From the NCBI RefSeq assembly GCF_001458415.1, contig NZ_CYSD01000032.1:22960-86959 (forward strand): DNA of 64,000 nt. Reading direction: 5' to 3'. Within the stretch, counting starts at the first letter, position 1; each line of letters opens with the position of its first letter. This document shows positions 25,288 to 33,546 of the stretch, in pieces. This stretch comes from Tritonibacter multivorans. GTDB taxonomy: Bacteria; Pseudomonadota; Alphaproteobacteria; Rhodobacterales; Rhodobacteraceae. The notes under the pieces were generated by a model. That model made no database searches and was not told the origin of the DNA. It saw only the letters and a list, made by a program, of their open reading frames with translations. The position numbers and the translations under genes were made by a program.

Positions 25288-26373
25288 ATGGATAGACGTA
25301 ACTTCATGAAGGCCGGGGTGTTGGGCGCTGCTGCGACACCTCTTGCGACACCCGCAATTGCACAGGACGTGCAGCAATGGAAACTGGTGACCGCCTGGCC
25401 CAAAAATCTTCCGGGGCCCGGTGTTGCCGCACAGATGCTGGCCGACCGGATCACCGCCCTTTCTGGGGGGCGCATTGAGGTGAAACTCTATGCGGCGGGT
25501 GAACTGGTGCCCGGTCGCGGCGTATTTGACGCGGTGAGCGAAGGCACCGCAGAGCTTTACCATGCGGTGCCCGCCTATTGGGGCTCGAAATCGAAAGGCA
25601 TCTTGTTGTTTGGCTCGCAACCCTTTGGCCTTGGGGCCGCCGAACAGATCGGCTGGATGTACCATGGCGGGGGGCAGGCGCTGTATGATGAAATGTACGG
25701 ACGTTTTGGCATCAAGCCCTTCCTGTGCGGCAACTCTGGCCCGCAGTGGGGCGGCTGGTTCCGCAGTGAAATCAACTCGGTCGAGGATCTGAAGGGGCTG
25801 AAATTCCGCACCGCAGGTCTGGCTTCCGAGATGTGCTCCAAACTGGGCATGGCGGTCGAGGCCATGAGCGGCCCGGCCATGTTCCAAGCGCTGCAAACCG
25901 GCGCGCTGGATGCGGGCGAATTCATCGGCCCCTGGACCGACAGTGCGCTTGGCCTCCAGCAAGTGGCCAAGAACTACTACTGGCCCGGCGTCGGAGAGCC
26001 GTCTTCGGCCGAAGAATGCGGCGTCAACGCCAATGTGTTCAACGCCCTGCCCGATGATCTGAAACAGGCAGTGGCTTTGGCGTGTGAGAGCCTCTACAAC
26101 CCGGTTTGGACGGAATACACCACCAAACACGCCGCCTCATTGAAGAAACTGGTGGCAGAAGACGGCGTTCAGGTCAGAATGTTCCCGCAAGAGGTCATCG
26201 ATGCAATGGGTGCAGCCGCCGCCGAGGTGATCGAGGACCTCCGCAATGACGAAGATGCTCTGGTCAAACAGATCACCGAAAGCTTCGTCGCCTATCGTGA
26301 CAGCGTGGGGGGCTATATGACCTATGCGGACAATGGTCAGATGAACGCGCGGGCTCAGGTTCTGGGCTACTGA
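25288..26373 (+). CDS. dctP: TRAP transporter substrate-binding protein (DctP/TakP type)
   Basis: 361 aa from the ATG at 25288 (AGGGAGAG upstream); frames starting earlier lack a signal peptide. The leader is Tat-like (MDRRNFMKAGVLGAAATPLA, cleavage after AIA). The mature sequence WKLVTAWPKNLPGPGVAAQM, ALSGGRIEVKLYAAGELVPG, VGEPSSAEE and FQALQTGALDAGEFIGPWTD resembles TakP-class proteins that bind 2-oxo acids or lactate. It captures an organic acid in the periplasm for DctQM. The exact ligand is not readable. Confidence 0.92.
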   Translation: MDRRNFMKAGVLGAAATPLATPAIAQDVQQWKLVTAWPKNLPGPGVAAQMLADRITALSGGRIEVKLYAAGELVPGRGVFDAVSEGTAELYHAVPAYWGSKSKGILLFGSQPFGLGAAEQIGWMYHGGGQALYDEMYGRFGIKPFLCGNSGPQWGGWFRSEINSVEDLKGLKFRTAGLASEMCSKLGMAVEAMSGPAMFQALQTGALDAGEFIGPWTDSALGLQQVAKNYYWPGVGEPSSAEECGVNANVFNALPDDLKQAVALACESLYNPVWTEYTTKHAASLKKLVAEDGVQVRMFPQEVIDAMGAAAAEVIEDLRNDEDALVKQITESFVAYRDSVGGYMTYADNGQMNARAQVLGY

Positions 26374-26429
26374 ACCTCACTGGGCGCGCGGATCTTTTCG
26401 CGCGCCTGACAGGAGGCCGAGAACGGGCA

Positions 26430-26927
26430 ATGACTCACATTTTGAACTTCGTTGACGCCATTAACCGCGGCGTTGCCAACGTGCTGCGGTGGTTTGTCGT
26501 GGCAATGGTGCTTGTGCAATTTGCAATTGTGATCGGCCGCTATGTCTTTGGAGTGAATTCCATCTGGGTGCAGGAAAGCGTCCTTTACCTGCATGCGGGG
26601 CTGTTCATGCTGGCTGCGGGCTACACCCTGCTGATCGACAAACATGTCCGTGTCGACATTTTCTATGCCAAGGTCCAACCCGAGATACGGCGGCGGATCG
26701 ACATCTTTGGGCATTTGTTCCTGCTCTTCCCGTCGATGCTTGCGCTGCTGTGGTGGTCCTGGCCATCAGTGCGCAATTCCTGGAAGATCCTCGAAGGTCC
26801 CATGTCGGTTGGCGGAATAGAAGCGGTTTTCCTGCTGAAATCTCTTATCCCAGCATTTTGCAGTCTCCTGCTGCTCCAGTCTTTTGCGAGCCTGCTGCGG
26901 CTTTTCACCCACAAGGATGAGGCATGA
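26430..26927 (+). CDS. dctQ: TRAP transporter small permease DctQ
   Basis: 165 aa with four membrane segments, including VLRWFVVAMVLVQFAIVIGR and LFLLFPSMLALLWWSWPSVR, and the typical ESVLYLHAGLFMLAAGYTLL. It stabilises and assists DctM. The gene follows the binding protein by 56 bases and overlaps dctM by 4 bases. Confidence 0.9.
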   Translation: MTHILNFVDAINRGVANVLRWFVVAMVLVQFAIVIGRYVFGVNSIWVQESVLYLHAGLFMLAAGYTLLIDKHVRVDIFYAKVQPEIRRRIDIFGHLFLLFPSMLALLWWSWPSVRNSWKILEGPMSVGGIEAVFLLKSLIPAFCSLLLLQSFASLLRLFTHKDEA

Positions 26928-28474
26928 TCGAATACCTGGATGTGCTGATGTTCGCCGCGCTGATTGCCGCGGTCCTGTCTGGCTTTCCCGTGGCGTTCAG
27001 CATCGCCGGCGTCGCCGTGCTGTTTGCCTATTTCGGCTGGGCCATGGGCGCGATGGATATTTCGCTGCTTGGGGCCTTTGGCCAACGGGTGTTTGGCCTG
27101 ATCTCGAACCAGGTGCTGATCGCCATTCCGCTTTTTGTCCTTATGGGGGCCCTGCTGGAGAAAAGCCGTATCGCAGAAGAGCTGCTGGTGACCATGGCGC
27201 GGGCCTTCGGCCAGTTGCGCGGCGGGCTTGGGATTGCTGTGATCCTGGTGGGCACCTTGCTGGCGGCTTCCACCGGTATTGTCGGTGCAACCGTTGTGGC
27301 AATGGGCATGATTGCCCTGCCAACTATGCTGCGGGCCGGATATGATCCCAAAGTTGCGTCCGGGATTGTCTGCACCGCTGGCACGCTGGGCCAGATCATC
27401 CCCCCGTCCACATTGCTGATTATCCTGGCCGACGTCATGTCCAACGCCTACCAGCAGGCGCAATATGAACAGGGCAAATTCTCCGTCGAGGCGCTCTCGG
27501 TCGGGCAGTTCTTTGCCGCCGCGCTGATCCCCGGCTTGGTTCTGGTGTCGCTTTACCTGACCTATGTGCTGGCCCGCGGCGTCCTGCGTCCGCAGGACAT
27601 GCCCCCCGCAGACCAACGCGACGGCAGGCCCTCACTCACAGAAGTGCTCAGCGCCATCGCGCCGCCAGTTTTGCTGATCTTTGCGGTGCTTGGCTCCATC
27701 CTCGGCGGTCTTGCCACCCCGACAGAGGCGGCCTCGGTCGGCGCCATTGGGGCGCTTTTGATGACCGGTGTCAAACTCGGCCGCTATACCGGCATGATCT
27801 GCGCGGCCGCCATTGCCTTGCTGGTGCTGGCCGTTGCGGCTGGGGTCGCGCCCGTGCGTCTCCAGCGTGACGACCTGTCTGCTGGCGCTCAAATCCTGGG
27901 TGCGGTTTACATCGGCCTGGCGCTTGTGGGGCTGGTCGGCATCCTCGCCGCGCTGCGCAGCGCGCTGTCGCATAAGGTCCTGCACGACGCCGCCACCTCC
28001 ACGCTGACCATGACCGCCATGATCTTTGCAACAATCCTGGCCGCAGGCATGTTCAGTCTGGTCTTTATCGGCCTCGGCGGAGAGGAGCGCGTCGCCCATT
28101 GGCTCGAGAACCTGCCCGGCGGGGCCACGGGCGCCCTGCTGGTGACCATGCTCATCGTCTTTGTGTTGGGCTTCTTCCTCGATTTCGTAGAGATTTCGGT
28201 GATCGTTCTGCCGCTGGTCGCGCCAACACTGATCCTCCTGGGGCATGACCCGATCTGGCTGGGCATCCTGTTGGCGATCAACCTGCAAACCTCCTTTCTG
28301 ACCCCGCCCTTTGGCTTTTCGCTGTTCTACTTGCGCGGCGCAGCCCCGGCCGAGGTCACCACCGGCCACATCTATCGCGGCGTGACCCCCTTTATCGGCC
28401 TTCAGGCGATCGGCGTCTTGGCGGTATGGTTCTGGCCCGCCTTGGCAACATGGCTGCCAGCCGCAATGTTCTAA
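26924..28474 (+). CDS. dctM: TRAP transporter large permease DctM
   Basis: 516 aa, longer than the classical 425-aa DctM and typical of the TakP/2-oxo-acid branch, with extra helices around residues 285-330. Family motifs are GFPVAFSIAGVAVLFAYFGW, NQVLIAIPLFVLMGALLEKS, AASTGIVGATVVAMGMIALP and TLGQIIPPSTLLIILADV, with a second repeat FFLDFVEISVIVLPLVAPTL. It carries the sodium-coupled substrate path. Confidence 0.93.
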   Translation: MIEYLDVLMFAALIAAVLSGFPVAFSIAGVAVLFAYFGWAMGAMDISLLGAFGQRVFGLISNQVLIAIPLFVLMGALLEKSRIAEELLVTMARAFGQLRGGLGIAVILVGTLLAASTGIVGATVVAMGMIALPTMLRAGYDPKVASGIVCTAGTLGQIIPPSTLLIILADVMSNAYQQAQYEQGKFSVEALSVGQFFAAALIPGLVLVSLYLTYVLARGVLRPQDMPPADQRDGRPSLTEVLSAIAPPVLLIFAVLGSILGGLATPTEAASVGAIGALLMTGVKLGRYTGMICAAAIALLVLAVAAGVAPVRLQRDDLSAGAQILGAVYIGLALVGLVGILAALRSALSHKVLHDAATSTLTMTAMIFATILAAGMFSLVFIGLGGEERVAHWLENLPGGATGALLVTMLIVFVLGFFLDFVEISVIVLPLVAPTLILLGHDPIWLGILLAINLQTSFLTPPFGFSLFYLRGAAPAEVTTGHIYRGVTPFIGLQAIGVLAVWFWPALATWLPAAMF

Positions 28475-28659
28475 AGCCAGCGCGCGGCCCTTGGCATGCG
28501 CCCTGCGCCACGCCCGGACAATCAACGACACGCAGACCATCGCAAAAGCGTTCACCCCAATGGCAAGACCAGCACAAGCCGCTGCAAAAATTAACGATCT
28601 GGAAAGACTCGTGATATATGTGTAAATAATTAGGGAATTTATCAGTATAGCGACCTTAC

Positions 28660-28890
28660 ATGCCCAATCTGCCAACTCTCTTGCCAACCCTTTCAGCCTT
28701 CGCTGCGCTGGCAACCTATTTGGCAGCAGGTGAACTGTCTTGGTGGATGCTGGTCGCGGTTTTGGCAACGCCGCTCCTGATTGTAGCAGGTCTGGCCATT
28801 TACCACCTCGCCCTCGCGCTCAACAGCGATGAGGGCAAGCCAACGGGTGAACACACAAACCGAAAAAGTCTTTCGCGATTTGGCCCTTAG
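28660..28890 (+). CDS. Possible small membrane protein, 76 aa
   Basis: A possible gene of 76 aa with two hydrophobic stretches (LPTLSAFAALATYLAAGELS and WWMLVAVLATPLLIVAGLAI) and a charged tail. No strong ribosome site precedes the ATG. Its stop meets the end of the sugar transferase gene. It might be a small inner-membrane protein or a chance frame. Confidence 0.35.
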   Translation: MPNLPTLLPTLSAFAALATYLAAGELSWWMLVAVLATPLLIVAGLAIYHLALALNSDEGKPTGEHTNRKSLSRFGP

Positions 28891-29573
28891 TAGGCGCCCT
28901 CTCGCTTGGTGACCACTTTCAGCGTCTTCAAGATGATTTTCAGATCTTGAGGAAAAGACCATGTGTCGATGTAAGTACGATCAATCGACACCCGCTCGTC
29001 AAAGCTCATGTTGTTTCGACCTGACACTTGCCACAAACCCGTAATCCCAGGGCGGACCGACGCGTAGCGCGGCTTAACGCTGCCGTAATCCTCGAATTCG
29101 TCCCGCGTCACGGGACGTGGCCCGACCACACTCATGTCTCCGAGCAACACATTAAAGAACTGTGGCAACTCATCGAGGCTTGTTGAACGCAAAAATGTGC
29201 CGATCACGGGGACAATGCGCGGATCATTCCGCAATTTGCGATCTCTGAGGAACTCTGCTCGGGCCTCCGGATCATTTGCGATCAGGTCTTGAAGCCGCTT
29301 GTCCGCATCCACAACCATGGTTCTGAACTTGATGCATCCAAATGGTTTCTCTCCATGGCCAATTCGCTGATGCACAAAGAAAACCGGGCCACGCCCCACA
29401 ATTTTCAAGAGAAAACATATAACAATCATAAGGGGAGAAAGTGAAATCAACGCAAAGCTGGAAAACGCAATGTCGAACACACGTTTTAGAACCCCACCAA
29501 CCGGCATGGCAAACCCATGCTCGTCGGTACACGCGCCGCTATTGACGGCTTTCACATTAGTGTCAAATCCCAT
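28887..29573 (-). CDS. Polyprenyl-phosphate sugar-1-phosphate transferase (ExoY-type)
   Basis: 228 aa from the ATG at 29573, with AAAGGTG upstream. One membrane helix (residues about 28-50, FDIAFSSFALISLSPLMIVI) precedes the bacterial sugar transferase domain: GPVFFVHQRIGHGEKPFGCI, KFRTMVVDADKRLQDL, FLRSTSLDELPQFFNVLLGD, MSVVGPRPV and PGITGLWQVSGRNNMSFDER. It lacks the long N-terminal domain of WbaP/WcaJ, as in ExoY. It attaches the first sugar phosphate, probably galactose or glucose, to undecaprenyl phosphate and starts the exopolysaccharide repeat unit. It marks the left edge of the polysaccharide locus. Confidence 0.93.
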   Translation of the reverse strand: MGFDTNVKAVNSGACTDEHGFAMPVGGVLKRVFDIAFSSFALISLSPLMIVICFLLKIVGRGPVFFVHQRIGHGEKPFGCIKFRTMVVDADKRLQDLIANDPEARAEFLRDRKLRNDPRIVPVIGTFLRSTSLDELPQFFNVLLGDMSVVGPRPVTRDEFEDYGSVKPRYASVRPGITGLWQVSGRNNMSFDERVSIDRTYIDTWSFPQDLKIILKTLKVVTKREGAY

Positions 29574-30344
29574 AATGAATTCACCTTTTATCACGCACGA
29601 CGCATCGCAAAAGTACCGCAATAAGACTGAAGTTAACCCGAGATTAGGCACAATTGAGGCCCAACAGACTGGCTACAAACAACATTCAATCTTTACCTGC
29701 ACACACCTCTAGTTGCACTTCGCGACATTCAACGATTAAAGTTTGAGCAATATCTGTGAAATCATTAATAGGATGATTCCCATGAGATGAAAATTTATTT
29801 TGGCAAATTTACGATAATTTAAACCGGCTTTTGGACCTTCCCAAGCCGCACTCGCGCTGCGAAAACACACACAAACACACAACAAGATCCTGAACTATAA
29901 GACATAATTACACCCACACGGCGTACCCAAGACAAATAAAGCGCCTACATTCCTGTGGTGAAACATTAAGCGTGCGTCCTTTAACAGTAGCCATCACAAA
30001 ACTATTAACGTTTCACATCTAACCCAAGTCGGCGCAAAAACACCCCAACCGTCGCAAAATACCAATACCGACCCGAGATCCGAAAACTAAACCCAAGATT
30101 GCGTCTAGATGTGCCGCCATCACGCCGGGCACCAACCTATGGGATCACATCAGACCAAGTCGCCCCTGCCAAAGATGCACAGAAAGTGATCACACCTGCG
30201 AACGAAAGTGAGATTTCGATGGAAATGAATCGTCAAATGGCAGTAGTTTCAAAGAGTGAATTTTAGACGCGCCCTTCAATACCCTCATAGGACGTATTGA
30301 ATTGTAACACTTTTAAGTGGCACCCCCGTTTGGAGGACCTAGTT
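29574..30344. promoter_or_regulatory. Long AT-rich divergent spacer of the polysaccharide locus
   Basis: 771 bases, clearly richer in A+T than the neighbouring genes, between the divergent ExoY-type and Wzc-type genes. No reading frame is credible. It should hold both promoters and regulator sites; I saw no repeat convincing enough to name. Confidence 0.5.
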
Positions 30345-32594
30345 TTGAATAATTTAACGTCCAAACAGTTGGGGTCCACAACCGGCTACGCGCCCTCCTC
30401 TTCCGGCGCGCGCGACTCGGTGGACTATATCGATATTCACCGTGTTCTGCGTGGGCTCAGACGACGGATTTGGCTGCTGATTTTCGTGGCCATAGCGGCT
30501 GCGGGCGCATTTGCAGGGATCGCTTCGCTTCAGGAACCTCAATACGAATCCAGCGCAACGCTTATGCTGGACCCGCGCGAACAGCGCGCGTTGGGAAACC
30601 AAACCCAAGTGGTTCAGCACCTCAAGCTTACCAGTCCAATCGTCGACAGTGAGGTTGCTGTCCTCAGAGGGCAAAGCTTGCAAATGCGGGCTTTGGAACT
30701 GGTGCTTGGCGACCCGGAATTGGCGCGCCGCTATTATGCCATAGACCCGGCCCTGCAACCCCCTGGGCTTGTGGACCGACTGCAATCCATCGCAAGCAGC
30801 GCCTTGTCCCAACTATTTGGCTCCGCCGCAACCGCAGGACCGGAACCGATCGCTGAACCAAGGGACGAAAGCGCGGATTTGGATGGCAGGAAGAAACGGA
30901 TCCTAGGGGTTCTTCGAAAGGGGCTCTCGGTGCATCGCATCGGAGAATCCTATGCGATCAACCTCCGCCAAGAGACGGCAGACCCCGAACTGTCAGCGAC
31001 CTTCGCAAATGCGCTTGCAGCCGTCTACATCCAGGAACAGGTCGAAAATCGCCGCAAAACGATGGAAGAAGTCACCGGATGGTTGCAGGTTCAAGTGGAT
31101 GCAAGCGGACGCGAACTGGAACGGGCAGAGGAGGCGGTGCGCGATTTTCGAGTTGCGGACTCTTGGAATTCCAAGGACGTCCTGCGCCAACAGCTTGATG
31201 AAATGAAAGTCCAGATTGCCGAGACCCGGGCGGATCAGGTGACCAAGCGGGCCTGGTTGCAGACCGTTGCAAGCCTCGCAGACGAAAACGAAATCATGGT
31301 TATCGCCCAGCAGCAGGGGTCGTCGTTGCTGCAGCAATTGCACAATGAGTTGGAGGCGCTTTTGCGCGAAGATGTGCGCCTGTCCTCCAGCCTGAGCGCC
31401 GACCACCCGGACCGCAGAAATCTGGCTGTCGAGATGGCCCGCCTGCGCGCAAATATCGACGATGCGGTTTTGTCCTACTCAGCGGGACTACAGAGCGAAG
31501 TTGAAGTGCTGCATTTGCGCGAAAAAGACCTCGAAGTTGAAATCGCAGCTATGGATCACAAGCTCGAGCAGCTGGAATTGACCGATATCAGCTTTCGACA
31601 GCTTGAACGCAAAGCGGATGCGGCACGGATCAGCTATGAAAACCTTCTTGCCCGATTGGGAGAAGCCCGCGCTCAGGTGACGTTTGAACGCGCCGAGGCA
31701 AAGGTGATTGATCCTGCAGAAATCTCACTGGTGCCATCGTCGCCAAAAGTGAAACTGATGGCCGCCTTTGGGGCCGCGCTCGGGTTGTCTGCGACCCTGA
31801 TTTTCATTGTTCTGCGTGAATTTGTCAGCGCAGGGTTCACTCAGGCCAATGAATTGGAAAACCACTTCGCACTTCCTGTTTTGGGCAGCATCCCTCATGT
31901 CCGCATGAAGAAGCCCTTTGCTGTGATCGCAAAAATGAACATGGACCGCTTTTCACCTTTGGCGGAACGGGTGCGCCAAATTTCTGCGATCCTGGGTCAA
32001 AAAAACAAATCAGGTGACACCCTCACCATGGTGGTGATGTCGTCCCTTCCAGACGAAGGCAAGACCACAACAGCCATGGCAATGGCTTATACCTATGCAA
32101 GCTTCGACAAGCGCACGGTCCTTGTTGATCTGGACACACGTTGCGCAGAGGCCATGCCCGCGCTGACACAGGGGACGGGCCCGGATCTGTCCAGCTGGCT
32201 GGAAAAAGGCGGTGACCCGAGCGCCTGCACCTACCCGTCCCAGCAAGGCGACTTCTGGGTGATTGGCAATCGCAATGGCGCTGGCAATATGGTGCCACCG
32301 CCCAGCCGCGATGAAATCCGCGCCCTTCTCACAGAGCTATCAAAGAATTTCGACGTCATCGTTGTCGACGCGCCACCGCTTTTGGTTCTGTCGGACGGGC
32401 TCGCCATTGCCAAGGAAGTGGATCACATCCTGATGAACGTCCGCTACCGCAAGACGGCCAAACAAAGCGTCGCGACGGCTCTGGCCCTTCTGGAGAAGGT
32501 TGGCGAACGCCCCACGGGGCTCATTATGACCATGACGGATGCGAAGTCAGAGCCGCAAGCCTATGGCTATGGCTACAGCTACGGATATTCCTAG
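30345..32594 (+). CDS. Wzc-like polysaccharide co-polymerase with tyrosine autokinase domain
   Basis: 749 aa from a TTG at 30345, chosen because GGAGG lies 8 bases upstream; an alternative TTG at 30297 lacks such a site. Residues 28-62 begin the Wzz domain with the first membrane helix (WLLIFVAIAAAGAFAGIASL). A long coiled-coil periplasmic part follows, then a second helix at about 470-492. The cytoplasmic kinase has Walker A near 570 (SSLPDEGKTTTAM), Walker A' (VLVDLDTR) and Walker B (VIVVDAPPLLVLSD). The last ten residues hold five tyrosines (YGYGYSYGYS), the usual autophosphorylation cluster. It controls chain length and export of the polymer. Confidence 0.93.
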   Translation: MNNLTSKQLGSTTGYAPSSSGARDSVDYIDIHRVLRGLRRRIWLLIFVAIAAAGAFAGIASLQEPQYESSATLMLDPREQRALGNQTQVVQHLKLTSPIVDSEVAVLRGQSLQMRALELVLGDPELARRYYAIDPALQPPGLVDRLQSIASSALSQLFGSAATAGPEPIAEPRDESADLDGRKKRILGVLRKGLSVHRIGESYAINLRQETADPELSATFANALAAVYIQEQVENRRKTMEEVTGWLQVQVDASGRELERAEEAVRDFRVADSWNSKDVLRQQLDEMKVQIAETRADQVTKRAWLQTVASLADENEIMVIAQQQGSSLLQQLHNELEALLREDVRLSSSLSADHPDRRNLAVEMARLRANIDDAVLSYSAGLQSEVEVLHLREKDLEVEIAAMDHKLEQLELTDISFRQLERKADAARISYENLLARLGEARAQVTFERAEAKVIDPAEISLVPSSPKVKLMAAFGAALGLSATLIFIVLREFVSAGFTQANELENHFALPVLGSIPHVRMKKPFAVIAKMNMDRFSPLAERVRQISAILGQKNKSGDTLTMVVMSSLPDEGKTTTAMAMAYTYASFDKRTVLVDLDTRCAEAMPALTQGTGPDLSSWLEKGGDPSACTYPSQQGDFWVIGNRNGAGNMVPPPSRDEIRALLTELSKNFDVIVVDAPPLLVLSDGLAIAKEVDHILMNVRYRKTAKQSVATALALLEKVGERPTGLIMTMTDAKSEPQAYGYGYSYGYS

Positions 32595-32627
32595 ACCCCA
32601 CGGACCCTTGTTTGATGAGTTTTTGAA

Positions 32628-33536
32628 ATGACCTCAGTTGCATTGATCATTTGCTCCGTCGGTCGCCCAGACTGCCTGCGCGACCTTTTGCCATGGATTG
32701 CACGGCAAACATGCGCGCCTGACCGGGTGCTGTTTGTTGTCACCAAACCAGAGGACCTTCCCCCCGAAGACACCTTGCTGGAACATCTTCCGGACGCCGA
32801 AATTCTCTATTCACCTAAGGGTTTGCCACGACAGCGCAACTGCGGGCTTGAGGCCGTCTTGGACACCACGGACATCGTGGTCTTCATTGACGATGACTAT
32901 CTGCCTGCAGGCCATGCACTGGCGGGGATCGTCAGCGCGTTTGAAAGCTTCCCACAGGCAAATGGGATCACCGGATTGCTGCTGGCGGATGGTATTCACT
33001 CACAAGGGCTCTCGGTTCCCGAGGCTGCAGCCCTTCTTGCGGAGCACGAAAAGGCCACGCAACAAGAACAAGCCGATTTTGAGGTGCTCGAACACAATTT
33101 GGTGGGGCTCTACGGTTGCAATATGGCCTATCGCACCCGTGCGATTGGGACCCTGCGCTTTGACGAAAGCCTCCCGCTCTATGGCTGGCAAGAAGATGTG
33201 GACTTCGCCGCCCGCCTGCCAGGCGAAAAGCTACGGACCAATGCGTTTTCTGGTGTGCATTGCGGCACGAAAGCCGGGCGCGAAACCAGCGGACATATGC
33301 TGGGATACAGTCAGGTTGTGAACCCAATCTACCTGAGCCGCAAAGGCTCGCTGCCCTGGCGGTTCTCTGCTCGTTTGGTGCTGCGAAATGTTCTGGCCAA
33401 CCACGTGAAAATGTGGCGGCCAGAACCTTGGATTGACCGCGCGCAGCGCGCCCGAGGAAATTGGATCGCTGTGCGCGATATTCTCCTTGGGCGCGCCACC
33501 CCAATGCGCATTCTAGAAATGGCGAAACAGGGGTAA
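32628..33536 (+). CDS. Glycosyltransferase family 2
   Basis: 302 aa GT-A fold enzyme. LIICSVGRPDCLRDLLPWIA at the start and the metal-binding DDD in DIVVFIDDDYLPAGHA are diagnostic. FDESLPLYGWQEDVDFAARL is the usual acceptor-site block with the catalytic base ED. It transfers a sugar from a nucleotide donor to the lipid-linked repeat unit in the cytoplasm. It follows the Wzc-like gene by 33 bases and converges on the protease gene. Confidence 0.88.
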   Translation: MTSVALIICSVGRPDCLRDLLPWIARQTCAPDRVLFVVTKPEDLPPEDTLLEHLPDAEILYSPKGLPRQRNCGLEAVLDTTDIVVFIDDDYLPAGHALAGIVSAFESFPQANGITGLLLADGIHSQGLSVPEAAALLAEHEKATQQEQADFEVLEHNLVGLYGCNMAYRTRAIGTLRFDESLPLYGWQEDVDFAARLPGEKLRTNAFSGVHCGTKAGRETSGHMLGYSQVVNPIYLSRKGSLPWRFSARLVLRNVLANHVKMWRPEPWIDRAQRARGNWIAVRDILLGRATPMRILEMAKQG

Positions 33537-33546
33537 GCGGCTGGCG